From: Macrosoma leucophasiata
Taxonomy: Eukaryota > Arthropoda > Insecta > Lepidoptera > Hedylidae
Assembly: GCA_036365455.1 (NCBI GenBank)
Contig: JAWQUS010000030.1
Coordinates: forward strand, 1,922,001 to 1,986,000
Length of the DNA: 64,000 nucleotides
Reading direction: 5' to 3'
The notes under the pieces were generated by a model. It saw only the letters and a list, made by a program, of their open reading frames with translations, ran no database searches and was not told the origin of the DNA. A program made the position numbers and the translations under genes. Below are positions 20,076-29,262 of this stretch, one piece after another (within the stretch, counting starts at the first letter, position 1; every line of letters starts with the position of its first letter).

Positions 20076-22180
20076 TATCCACTAGGTTGCCTTTCAAAAT
20101 TTGCCCGCAAGTATTTTAATCAAATTATTTATATTTTAACTGCCAGCAACTCTTATATGCGGCCGATTTAATTTGACTCCTGTATATCATAATAATGAGA
20201 TAAAATTTGATATCTAAATAATACATGTACGTTATGGACGTAAAAAGTTATCGGGGTGGAACGAAAATATAGAGGCGGCCAAGTGCGCAACGGCAGCCGT
20301 GATTTTTCAGAGTCTTTATACATATTGCCGTGAAGTGAACAATATTTTATTGAAAAATACAAGTAAAATATATATCTTTCCCAAAAAAAAAAAATATAAA
20401 AAAAACTTTTTTTGATTGGCAATCCATTGGATATATATTCTCTAGATTATAAATATGCGTAAAAATTAGTAGATTTACCGCATATCTGGATGAACGAAAT
20501 GATTCGGCAGTGGGATCTTAGAACCTAGACTTACCTTAGACCTATTAGAAGACAAAACCGACTGCAGAAATGTACGCGAATATATGCCAAGAGATAATTG
20601 TCATTATTTCAATGTGTTCCAAACACTTTTTTATATTTAGTTGTTATTCAATTCTTCACGACTGTACCTCACGCTTTACATGTAGCAATGTTTATTTATT
20701 TCTTGGACATAAATGTACCGGTTTCCATTCCATTAATATTTCCCAAGCTTTTCCATAGAAACCCTAACCCTTGTGCCGAGCGGTTTCCCTAAATATTCAC
20801 GGTTTGCTTGCGTCGGTACTGTCGCGTACAGTAATCGTGAACTGGGCGTAAAACGACGCCAACATACGTTGGTATAGCTTGTGTTTGTTGTTGAATGTAC
20901 ACTTATGTAGATACAGTGTACAGTTGCGTAGAATGGAAAAAAGGGACGATGACGTCGAAAGTTTTTGGAGTGAATTCGATTTTTCGTGAAGATTGTTGTG
21001 TAATACTTGCTAGATGAATTTACACTTTTGTGTGTACGTGGGATAAAAATGAAGAAAAGGTTACGCCATGTCTACATGGAGAGACGTTTTGCCGAATTTT
21101 ATTTGAACCGTGTATGGCAGAACCTCTGCTCTCCTACTGTGTTCACACGGCACGGTTTATTTTTCTATAAAAACCTAATAGTACCTATGCCACCGTGTGA
21201 ATATGCAATTCGGTTTTCGAACAACGGTAAGTTCCTGTAAAATTCTCGTGGATTTTTGCGGCATTCGGTAAAAAACCGAATCTGCGCTGGAGTGAACGTA
21301 TGTATTAAAATTGTAGTATTACTTCATCGTATTTAGTATTTTGCCGTGTAATAGAATACAAAATAAAATCGAAATATTCTACTTGAACTTAGCAGGTCAT
21401 TAGACAGGAGATGGGTTTCGTTCATCGTGAATGCATTTAGCCACTACGAATAAGAAAGTCTCCAAAATTTTGATGAAACCAAGTCACTGTCAAACGTAGG
21501 TTTACACCTAGTGTAGGGCTGTGTATTTATTTTTTTCTTCTTATAAAAAAATGAAGTGCAATTTGTAGATTTGATTTTTTATTTTTATTGTAGCGTTCAT
21601 TTTAACAATGTGACTACGCTGTAAGTACATTTGGGGCTCTAAAATATAAACAGCAGCATAAAACAAAAGACATTGTGTGGAAATAACGGGTTTTAAGATT
21701 ATCTCAAATGCTCATTTTACCGTGAGTCGTAGGGGAGCACATTTATTTGATTTCGCATGAGATTTGGAGTCAAAGCACGGTTGTTTATTTAAGTATAATA
21801 TTTGATATTGGGGTAAGACCTGTGACCATGTTTGTATGAAAATCTGGAACAGGATTGGGAAAAAGCACGCTTCTATTTAGTATGTTAAAATAGGTATTGT
21901 TGTTTCATACATACGCGTAGTGCTTTAGTGGGACAGTTTATTTACGTAAACAATTTATAGTAAACCAATGAAACAAACACAAACATTGAAATTGAACTTT
22001 AAACTAATACAACATCACGCAAATTTCAATATCTTATTTAACCTAAAAACTAATAATAGATAATAATTATGATTATAAATATAAATTTATACTAGTCCTG
22101 TCCTGCCTTACCTAATATATCTACCTACTTGCCGCTAAATGGTAATGTTCACCACTACTAGTACTGTACTTGTACTTGTT
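20076..22180. other. Long stretch without recognised gene
   Basis: Mostly AT-rich. 20760-21300 is GC-richer and has paired motifs ('tttgccgaattt', 'gcggcattcggtaaaaaacc') suggesting an old DNA-transposon remnant. 21495-21548 looks like a SINE-F tail ('gtaggtttacacctagtgta'), and 22135-22165 like a scrap of SINE-D ('cttgccgctaaatggtaatg'). Confidence 0.4.
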
Positions 22181-22183
22181 GTG

Positions 22184-22705
22184 GTTATTTATTTATTTAT
22201 TTATTTATTCTTTATTGTTACAAAATAATTGACAAATGATGTAACAAATGGCGGACTTAATGCTAAAAGCATTCTCTACCAGTCAACCATTGGTAGTATA
22301 GAGAAAATAGTAGGCGGTGTAACGAATAAAGATATTATATAATAGATAAATCTGATCTAATAATAGAATATCACATACAATCTAATGTTTTACTCACATA
22401 CAATATTATACTTTAAGATAAATACTATATACCATATTTACACAATAATATATATTATTCAACAAATATAGATATTATATATACACATACGAATCTAATG
22501 ATGACTTTGAGAAGCATATGCCGCATAATAAGACCCCTTTTTTAAAGGCGATTTTTGTGGTGAGTCTTCGTATTTCCTCCGGGAGAGCATTCCACAGACG
22601 TGTAGCTTGAAGTAGAAAAGAGCTGGATACAAAGCTGGTACGGTGAAAAGGTATAGAAAGGACAATAGAATTGTTAGAATGTAAGGAGTGAGAGTCTGAG
22701 GTTAT
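22184..22705 (-). mobile_element. 3' end of a jockey/CR1-group LINE with C-terminal coding remnant
   Basis: Reading the minus strand, 22705 to 22475 encodes a LINE C terminus: SIPFHRTSFVSSSFLLQATR, then LWNALPEEIRRLTTKIAFKK, with a stop at 22475-22477. Downstream lies a 3' UTR containing 'ggttgactggtagagaatgc' 'ttttagcattaagtccgcc' and a (TAAA)n-like tail at 22184-22205. 5'-truncated and inactive. Confidence 0.75.
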
Positions 22706-22841
22706 ATGTATGTTTCAAATTATTATTATTGATAGAATTATGTATGTATTTATGTATTTATGCAATATAAATGTTTAAGTATTTATTTCTTTAGAAAATG
22801 TATCTTTACTGCTGGAATATGAATTTTCTGATGGTAGAGCT

Positions 22842-23118
22842 CTAGTGACGGAGCTCGCGGGCGTAGGCACCACCGCATTACCTAATATACTTGCCGCTAA
22901 TTGGTAGTGTTCAGCATTATCGTGTTCCAGTCAGGTGGTAATGTACGGCCCTGTAATTTCCGGCACAGAGGCATAACACCTTAGGCCTCAGGAGTGGTAA
23001 CGCATCTGCATTTTGACCTTAGTCTTTTTTGTGTAGGTGTCTATAGGCTGCAATCATCACTTAACATCAATGTGAACTGCAAGCTTGTTTCCCACTTCGA
23101 ATACACAAAAAAAAAAAA
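22842..23118 (+). mobile_element. SINE-D
   Basis: Full-length-like copy from 'ggtagagctctagtgacgga' to 'catcaatgtgaactgcaagc' with an A-rich end. Confidence 0.75.
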
Positions 23119-23278
23119 TGAACGATGATTCTCCTTCCACCTTAAGGTCGTCTGGAAGAGATTGCTTTCAGCATTAAGACCGCCTTATTGTATTGCCTAC
23201 TATTATTATAATAACATCTGTATTTCCTGCAATTCTGGTGTACAATAAATAATATTCTATTCTATTCTATTCTATCGT
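23119..23278 (+). mobile_element. LINE 3' UTR with (TATTC)n tail
   Basis: 'ttaaggtcgtctggaagaga' 'ttgctttcagcattaagacc' 'gccttattgta' ... 'gtgtacaataaataatattc' followed by (TATTC)n. I recognise this 3' end from many lepidopteran LINEs; no coding part is present. Confidence 0.6.
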
Positions 23279-23293
23279 ATAATGGTCAATTTA

Positions 23294-23622
23294 TTGCTGA
23301 TCATAAAATCGTAACTTCACGCCTATAATCCTCGACGGGGTAGGCAGAGGTAATAGCATGCATACGAGCATATGTGCAAACACCCACGATTCGCCGGTTA
23401 CGTTTTTGGTCCATGTTACAGGTGGCGAGCCTGTCCGGGCACTTTACCAAACTTCGAGGTGCTGGAAAATTTCCAGAAAATGGAAAAATCCCAATCGAAC
23501 CAGAGATAAAGGACTTTACACCATTATCTCTGATAGCCCTCAACCTGGGAATCGAACCCAGGACTCTAGCGTAGTAGTAGTGGCCTGCTACCACTAGGCA
23601 ACTGAGGCAGTTGTTGATCATA
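23294..23622 (-). mobile_element. SINE-E, full length, with 12-bp target duplication
   Basis: Minus-strand SINE-E 23306-23610, flanked by 'ttgctgatcata' (23294-23305) and 'ttgttgatcata' (23611-23622), one mismatch. Box B is intact ('gggttcgattcccag' on the minus strand). Confidence 0.8.
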
Positions 23623-23944
23623 TATATTTTTAAATTAGGGGAAAACTTACGAGTAATTATTTTTACGGTCGATTCTCGTAATTGACTGTCCAGACCGATT
23701 CTTTAAAAAGTAATTCAAAAATATTTTAAAAAATCATTCAAATTGAATCTTTAGACACGAAACTTTACGGCCACATTATTTTAAGAATCAAAACTATTTA
23801 AAGTCTTTTTCTAGACGTGATAAAAACTTTTAAAACACAGTCCCCTGGCAGTCCTCATCGATGTGCTCCGACCTAAAAATGAGATTAAGGATGCAGTTAT
23901 TGAAACAACGTTCATTTGGCAGTTGAAAACACCTACTAATATAT
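23623..23944. other. No recognised feature
   Basis: AT-rich; no partner seen. Confidence 0.4.
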
Positions 23945-24130
23945 ATATTTATATATTAATATTATAAATGCGAAAGTAACTCTGTCTGTCTGTCTGTTAC
24001 CTTTTCACGTCCAAAGGACTGAACCGATTTTAATGACATTCGGTACTGAGATAGAGTTGACTTCGAGAAAGAACATACGCTACTTTTTAAACGACATTCA
24101 CGCGGTCGAACCCGCAGGCAACAGCTTGTC
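23945..24130 (-). mobile_element. 'cccgcgg'-type repeat
   Basis: From 'attataaatgcgaaagtaac' and (TCTG)n to 'cgcggtcgaacccgcaggca' 'acagctt'. Inverted relative of 25583-25756. Confidence 0.6.
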
Positions 24131-24507
24131 ATGAATAAAAGTAATTTGATAATATTATCTTCGTAATACAAGATCTGATTATTTATTTATTTATTCAATA
24201 AGTTTCTGTAAACTTTGTTCCCAGAATTTTCAGACAGTACCCTGCCAAAATGTTACACCATAATAAAAAAAAAACTGTAATGTTTACAAACAAATTTTAT
24301 TTATTTATTGATCATGTACCGAGAATTCGCTTGTTCAAATTCTATTAAGCTGGAGCATAAACATACATTTTACGAGTAAATATTTTTACATCAGAGATTA
24401 CCCAAGCTTTTTGTCGGCGTCGTATTGGTGTATCGTATTGTGTTGTAAAACGTCTGTAAATCAAGTAGATGTATTTTATTTTTAAAGATAAATGGAATGA
24501 AAAATTT

Positions 24508-24583
24508 GACTTCAGGCGAGGCTCGAACTCGCGACCTACTGGGAATCTAGTCCAGCCGCTCTTCCAATTGAGCTACTGAAGCC
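24508..24583 (-). tRNA. tRNA-like gene within tRB unit
   Basis: 76 nt with acceptor 'gcttcag'/'ctgaagt', D arm 'gctc..gagc', T arm 'gcgag ttcgagc ctcgc', box A 'tagctcaattggaagagc' and box B 'gttcgagcc'. The anticodon stem has a mismatch and the triplet is ambiguous (AGA is one reading). A run of five T lies 4 nt downstream. Probably a repeat component, not a decoding tRNA. Confidence 0.55.
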
Positions 24584-24814
24584 CTGCCCGATTTGTCAAA
24601 TCTTTCCTTCACATTTATTGCATTGCTTTATGGTAGCAGTAGCGCCATCTATTACCAACTATGCTAGTTAGGCAACCGATATAATAGACTTTTCAGTTTA
24701 TTGAATATCGTAAAGAAGTCGCTTTTACCCTTAATAATTGTTTTATATTATTTCGCATTAACACATGCTTGTGAAATATATTTTATTTTTAAAGATAAAT
24801 GGAATGAAAAATTT

Positions 24815-24890
24815 GACTTCAGGCGAGGCTCGAACTCGCGACCTACTGGGAATCTAGTCCAGCCGCTCTTCCAATTGAGCTACTGAAGCC
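24815..24890 (-). tRNA. tRNA-like gene within tRB unit
   Basis: Same sequence as 24508-24583 in the next tandem unit. Confidence 0.55.
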
Positions 24891-25344
24891 CTGCCCGATT
24901 TGTCAAATCTTTCCTTCACATTTATTGCATTGCTTTATGGTAGCAGTAGCGCCATCTATTACCAACTATGCTAGTTAGGCAACCGATATAATAGACTTTT
25001 CAGTTTATTGAATATCGTAAAGAAGTCGCTTTTACCCTTTTTACCCCTAATACCCGAGTTCGAGCCTCGCCTGAAGTCAAATTTTTCATTCCATTTATCT
25101 TTAAAAATAAAATATATTTCACAAGCATGTGTTAATGCGAAATAATATAAAACAACAAGTAGATGTAGTTTTGTATGAAGACGATCATAGCAAAAAATGT
25201 GATTGTTAGGGAAATGCGATTTTAATACGGTGTATCCCGAAGAGGTTAAGTTGGTGTTTTTAATACAGTATTAAAAAGACATAATTTTTGGCAGCCATCT
25301 GTTTTTTATGCTGAACTGAAGTTTTTCGATATTGTAATTATTGT

Positions 25345-25760
25345 TAAACTAGCTGTTGCCCGCGGCTCCGCCATCGTGTAGGTCGCTTTTCGCATTACCT
25401 GTGGAAACTCATCAATTAATCCCATGGCGTCCCACAGGAACATATTTTTGGGATAAAACCTATCCTATGTGTTAATCCAAGTCACCCTCCATGTGTCTGC
25501 CAAGTTTCATGAAATTGGTTCAGCAGTTTTTGCGTTAAGGAGTAACAATCAAACATACAAACTCTCGCATTTATAATATACTAGCTGTTGCCCGCGGTTT
25601 CGCCCGTGTGTATGTCGTTTTATAAATAACGAAGTAGCCTATGTTCTTTCTCAAAGTCAGCTCTATCTCTGTACCGAATTTAATTAAAATCGGTTCAGTC
25701 GTTTGGACATGAAAAGGTAACAGACAGACAGAGTTACTTTCGCATTTATAATATTATTAA
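25345..25760 (+). mobile_element. Two adjacent 'cccgcgg'-type repeats in tandem
   Basis: Copy one (25347-25580) begins 'ctagctgttgcccgcggctc' and ends 'cgcatttataatat'. Copy two (25581-25756) begins 'actagctgttgcccgcggtt' and ends '(CAGA)n gagttactttcgcattta'. Both contain 'ttaattaaaatcggttcagt'-like or 'gaaattggttcagcag' motifs. These are 3' ends of dispersed lepidopteran elements. Confidence 0.65.
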
Positions 25761-25764
25761 TAAT

Positions 25765-25852
25765 TAATATGTTAATAAAATTAATATATTAATATTAATT
25801 AATAAATTAATATTAATTAATAAATTAATATTAATTAATTAATTAAATATAA
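25765..25852. repeat. AT-only tandem/palindromic tract
   Basis: Repeated 'attaatattaattaataaa' units; self-complementary and likely to form hairpins. Confidence 0.8.
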
Positions 25853-26577
25853 TTATATATTATATAGTAGGGATACTATATCAAACAGACATTCCATTGA
25901 GAAGCCATCTCTGTTCAAAAACCGAATAGCTACAGATCTCTTTAGATATTCATAAACGCATAATTTCAAGACCGTGTGTTTATTCCGAAAAGGTTAAGCT
26001 GGTGTTTTTAAAATCATGAAGTATCAAATAAACATATTTTTTGTCAGCCATCTGGTTTCTATGTTTCTCAAAATCATGATTATCGTAAAATATCAATTAG
26101 GAATTCGTTTTGGTAGTCATCTGTTTTTTAAGTATCTGTTCACAAACCGAATGGCTACAGATTTCTTATACATTCAAATGAATTCACAAAAAGTGTCCTA
26201 ATATACAGAAGGAGTGTGGTTACATTAGAACTTTGTTACAGATGGTGGGCGATAAGATATTTGTAAATATTGAAATTTATTTACTGCTGATCATGTACCG
26301 TGAATATGTATTCGCTTGCTCAAATTCTATCAAGCCGGGGATATAAATATATATTACATTTTACGAGTAAATATTTTTAAACGAGATTACGCAAGTATTT
26401 TTGTCGGCTTCATATTGGAGTAACGTATTGTGTTGTGAAACGTCTGAAATCAAGCAGATGGATTTTTATTTTATAACATGAAGATGGTATAGGCAAAAAA
26501 TATAACTGAAAACATTCGAATGGTTTTCAGAATAGATAGGACCACCAAAAACATTTTCAGGAATAACATTGTCTATG

Positions 26578-26800
26578 TCAAGATAAGCACAGTTGAAAAA
26601 GTTTATTAGAAGTCACATAGGCTTCAACTCCTAACTCATCAGTTGATCGTCGCACGCGAGAAGCGCGCGGCGCGGAAGCAGCACCGGTGCTGGCCCCCTC
26701 TGCTGCGGCTTCTTCTGGCCTGCCATACAGGTTGGCGTTGGGTACCCTAGGATTCAAGGGCTTCGGTGGAGGAGGCACGCATCGTCAGTCGAGAGAGGGT
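26578..26800 (-). other. GC-rich candidate coding exon of unknown gene
   Basis: An open frame on the minus strand in an otherwise AT-rich region encodes a proline-rich start (PPPPKPLNPRVPNANLYGRP), an Ala/Glu/Ser-rich middle and SRVRRSTDELGVEAYVTSNK, ending at a stop near 26578. It is not repeated in the window and is not any transposon protein I know. Base composition differs sharply from its flanks. It might be the last exon of a host gene; I cannot name it and see no clear splice acceptor. Confidence 0.3.
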
Positions 26801-26898
26801 GGGGGCTTTATACATATTTAGTTTTGATTACTTTATTTTATTTTTTTAATTTCTCTATTAAATTAAGAAATTAAAGAAAAAACGGAAAGAAAAATTAT

Positions 26899-26971
26899 GG
26901 CTTCGGGCAGGAATCGAACCTGTGACCTCAGTATAACCAGTCCAGCCGCTTTACCACTAAGCTACCGAAGT
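26899..26971 (-). tRNA. tRNA-like sequence, variant subfamily
   Basis: Minus strand: 'cttcggtagcttagtggtaa' (box A region), 'acaggttcgattcctgccc' (T arm) and a 3' tail with 'ttttt' like the tRB tail. Related to 45083-45157. Not assigned an anticodon. Confidence 0.5.
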
Positions 26972-26984
26972 ACGTCAGTGAATT

Positions 26985-27290
26985 GTTTTATATTATTTCG
27001 CATTAACACGTGCTTGTGAGATATATTTTATTATATTTTATTTTATAATATAAAACAATTATTAAGGGTAAAAGCGACTTCTTTACGATATTCAATAAAC
27101 TGCAAAGTCTATTATATCGGTTGCCTAACTAGCATAGTTTGGCAATAGATGGCGCTGCTGCTACCACAAAGCAATGCAATAAATATGAAGAAATTTGGAA
27201 GAGCGGCTGGACTAGATTCCTAGTAGGCCGCGAGTTCGAGTCTCGCCTGAAGTCAAATTTTTCTTTCCATTTTTCTTTAAATAAAATATA
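26985..27290. mobile_element. tRB fragment pair, inverted, with deleted tRNA 5' half
   Basis: 26985-27045 is a minus-oriented piece ('attatttcgcattaacacgt'). 27045-27290 is a plus unit running through 'attaagggtaaaagcgactt' and 'atagatggcgctgctgctac' to a tRNA-like body that lacks its acceptor and 5' D stem (27194-27254, still ending 'gagtctcgcctgaagtc') and the A/T tail. Confidence 0.65.
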
Positions 27291-27429
27291 CTTCAGTTAA
27301 TTTTTAAAGTTCACTCGCATTGTTATTGCGAAAAATAAATAGTACAATCTATAATGTCTACATCTTCTTAAAAGTCAAAGGCATGGTCGTTTCGTGAATC
27401 ATAAAGACACTCCCGCGGGTAATAATTAA

Positions 27430-27485
27430 TATATGTGTGTATCTTCTCGCTTAACGAGGTAAGCAGAGAACGTGGAGCTAAATAT
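27430..27485 (-). mobile_element. Scrap of RTE-type LINE terminus
   Basis: 'gtatcttctcgcttaacgag' 'gtaagcagagaacgtggagc' matches the inverted RTE end at 14846-14925. Confidence 0.45.
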
Positions 27486-27529
27486 CTCGGTTATTACACA
27501 CCTCCCGCGTATTTTTGGCTTTTTATGTG

Positions 27530-27800
27530 ACGATTGTGGCAAACAAGCATGCATTTCACATGTTAAGTGACGACTGCTGATTATAGATATCTACACAAAA
27601 ACCAGAGGTCAAAATGCAGATGCGTTGCCACCCCTGAGGCCTAAGCTGTCATGTCTCTGTAATAGTTATTACGGGACCATTCATTACCATCTATCCGGAT
27701 CACGATTGTGATGAACACTACCATTTAGCGGCAGATAAATTAGGTAATGCAATGGTTCCTACGCCCTCGAGCTCCTACACTGCAACTCTACCACTAGTAG
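27530..27800 (-). mobile_element. SINE-D
   Basis: Minus strand copy, 'tgtgaaatgcatgcttgttt' side at the left and 'ctctaccactag' at the right. Confidence 0.7.
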
Positions 27801-27845
27801 AGTATATCTGGCGCAAGAACATATCTGTGATTTATATATGTACGT

Positions 27846-27945
27846 TTTTTTTAATACGCTTTCACCCTCAGAGCCCCACAGTAGGTATAAACCTGTGTCG
27901 TGGGTGCCGTTGTACACATACAACACATACACAACAGACCCGAAA
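27846..27945 (-). mobile_element. SINE-F, truncated
   Basis: Contains only the 3' portion ('ctcagagccccacagtaggt' to 'tacacatacaacacatacac'). Confidence 0.6.
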
Positions 27946-28574
27946 CCACGGAATAGATAAATAAGGATAAAAAGGGCTTTGCTTCAATTTAGTATTAGAA
28001 CCAGTGTCGCCGCTTTTCTCCCACTATGCAATTTCTTACACAAATGTAACACCATCTCGACAATCACCCACACATTAATCCTCAGGCACATTCGTTTGCG
28101 TAAGTTTGCATACTAAGATGTAACGCCCGTAGACAATAAACACTCGCACGCACACAACAATATACTCACCAATAAACTAGTCGAAGTGTAGCGAACGCAT
28201 TGCATGCTGTACATTGCAATCGGAGACAGTAATAGCGTTAATTGAGCGAGTGCTTAACGAGCAATGTATTCGCTAGCAGTAACGTTTAAATAATGCAGTT
28301 TAAGTTCGAATATTCATATTCCTTTGTATATTTATATGTTTTTAACAAGTATTATAACAATAAATGTTATTTGTGACTTACTGATGAGAACATATACCTC
28401 CTCGCTTTATACTTGAGGTCTGACATTTCATGGTATTTTATCAAGAGATGCGTCGTTCGAAGCAGTCTACACGACACTACGAGCGGCGAAGGAATGGATC
28501 TGCCGAACCGTGTGTGTTCACGCATAGTTGCCGTACGCTTGCCACACTCACATTACCATTCTATCTTTATTTAT
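27946..28574. other. No recognised repeat
   Basis: Appears single-copy in the window. A possible minus-strand splice donor ('ggtgagt' at about 28165-28171) exists but no reading frame supports an exon. Confidence 0.35.
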
Positions 28575-28690
28575 CTATTCCGTGCCCGAAACAGACGGCC
28601 ATACAAATATTTGTCCCGATGTGGGGATCGAACCCGCGACCCTTCGAATCAAACGGTCGTCTCACACCGCTGGACTAACGGGGTCGTCAG
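28575..28690 (-). mobile_element. SINE-F head, truncated
   Basis: On the minus strand it has the best-preserved F head in the window: 'ccgttagtccagcggtgtga', then 'gcgggttcgatccccacat'. Confidence 0.65.
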
Positions 28691-29106
28691 TTTATAACAG
28701 GGTACGGAATGTACAGATGGTGTTAGTTGATGGACATTTATGAGAGAAGTGAGAATTACCCCGAGAAACTAATATTTGAGGTCTAACTCGAAGTTTCGAA
28801 ACTACAACAGCTGTTGTTTACATCAAGACTGCTAATGAAACTTGGGGTCCGGGATGCTATACAATTACTTTTTTTGTTTCCAAACTGTTGTAAGTTTTCA
28901 GCCTCGAATATTCAACTTTGCTACGACCTTATTTTTAGGGTAGGTCTTAAGGTATGTTAATGGCCTAACTAAAACTAGGTGATCTGCTTGCTCTACATTA
29001 CGGTACACTAAATGGATATAAAAAAAAGAACCACAAATGTGTACTGAACTAAGTTTGTAAATGTGAAGAATTACACTTAATACAATACACACATAAGTTC
29101 TTAGGT
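28691..29106. other. No recognised feature
   Basis: No repeats or coding signatures recognised. Confidence 0.4.
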
Positions 29107-29262
29107 TTTCGAAACTATTTTTACGGATTTATCTCGTGTATATAAAACTAAAATGATTTTTAAAATCAACCCCGTTTCGGTCGCTTTTCAGCTTCCGTGG
29201 TCCGTGGTGTCAGACAAAAGTCACCGCAGACTGAGGTGACTTTTGTCTGACAGTAGTTTCTA
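29107..29262 (+). repeat. Left arm of an inverted repeat enclosing the LINE cluster
   Basis: 29107-29262 ('aaactaaaatgatttttaaa' 'atcaaccccgtttcggtcgc' ...) is matched in reverse by 34360-34500. Both arms share 'gcagactgaggtga' and 'cggtcgcttttcagc'. They face each other like the ends of one foldback element. Confidence 0.65.
29208..29252. repeat. Perfect 17-bp hairpin
   Basis: 'tgtcagacaaaagtcac' (29208-29224) and its exact reverse complement (29236-29252) around an 11-nt loop, inside the left arm above. The right arm lacks the second half. Confidence 0.9.

Larger units (their letters stand above)
24474..25155. mobile_element. tRB array: two tandem units plus an inverted partial unit
   Basis: Two minus-oriented tRNA-bearing units with 307-bp spacing (tRNA-like bodies 24508 and 24815) are followed at about 25050 by an inverted 3' end of the same unit ('gagttcgagcctcgcctgaa'). 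The whole lies between 12-bp direct repeats 'caagtagatgta' (24462-24473 and 25156-25167). The left end is the unit's A/T tail (inverted 'aaaaataaaa'). The right end runs past that tail into the start of another unit ('cacaagcatgtgttaatgcg'). Confidence 0.85.
24290..26560. repeat. Local segmental duplication
   Basis: 24340-24473 joined to 25168-25330 resembles 26270-26520 ('tcgcttgttcaaattctatt' / 'tcgcttgctcaaattctatc'; 'acgagtaaatatttttac' in both; 'gtattgtgttgtaaaacgtc' / 'gtattgtgttgtgaaacgtc'). Additional related stretches are 25230-25330 with 25960-26080 ('aggttaagttggtgttttta') and 25890-25950 with 26105-26180 ('aaaccgaatagctacagat'). The tRB array at 24474-25155 is missing from the 26.4-kb copy. 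Confidence 0.65.

Noticed and set aside
25765..25852. Replication origin or scaffold attachment site in the AT-only tract
   Set aside because: Only base composition supports it; it is better described as a simple tandem repeat.
28140..28260. Possible host 5' exon with a minus-strand splice donor (ggtgagt)
   Set aside because: No reading frame, promoter or acceptor supports it; a 7-base donor match is expected by chance.
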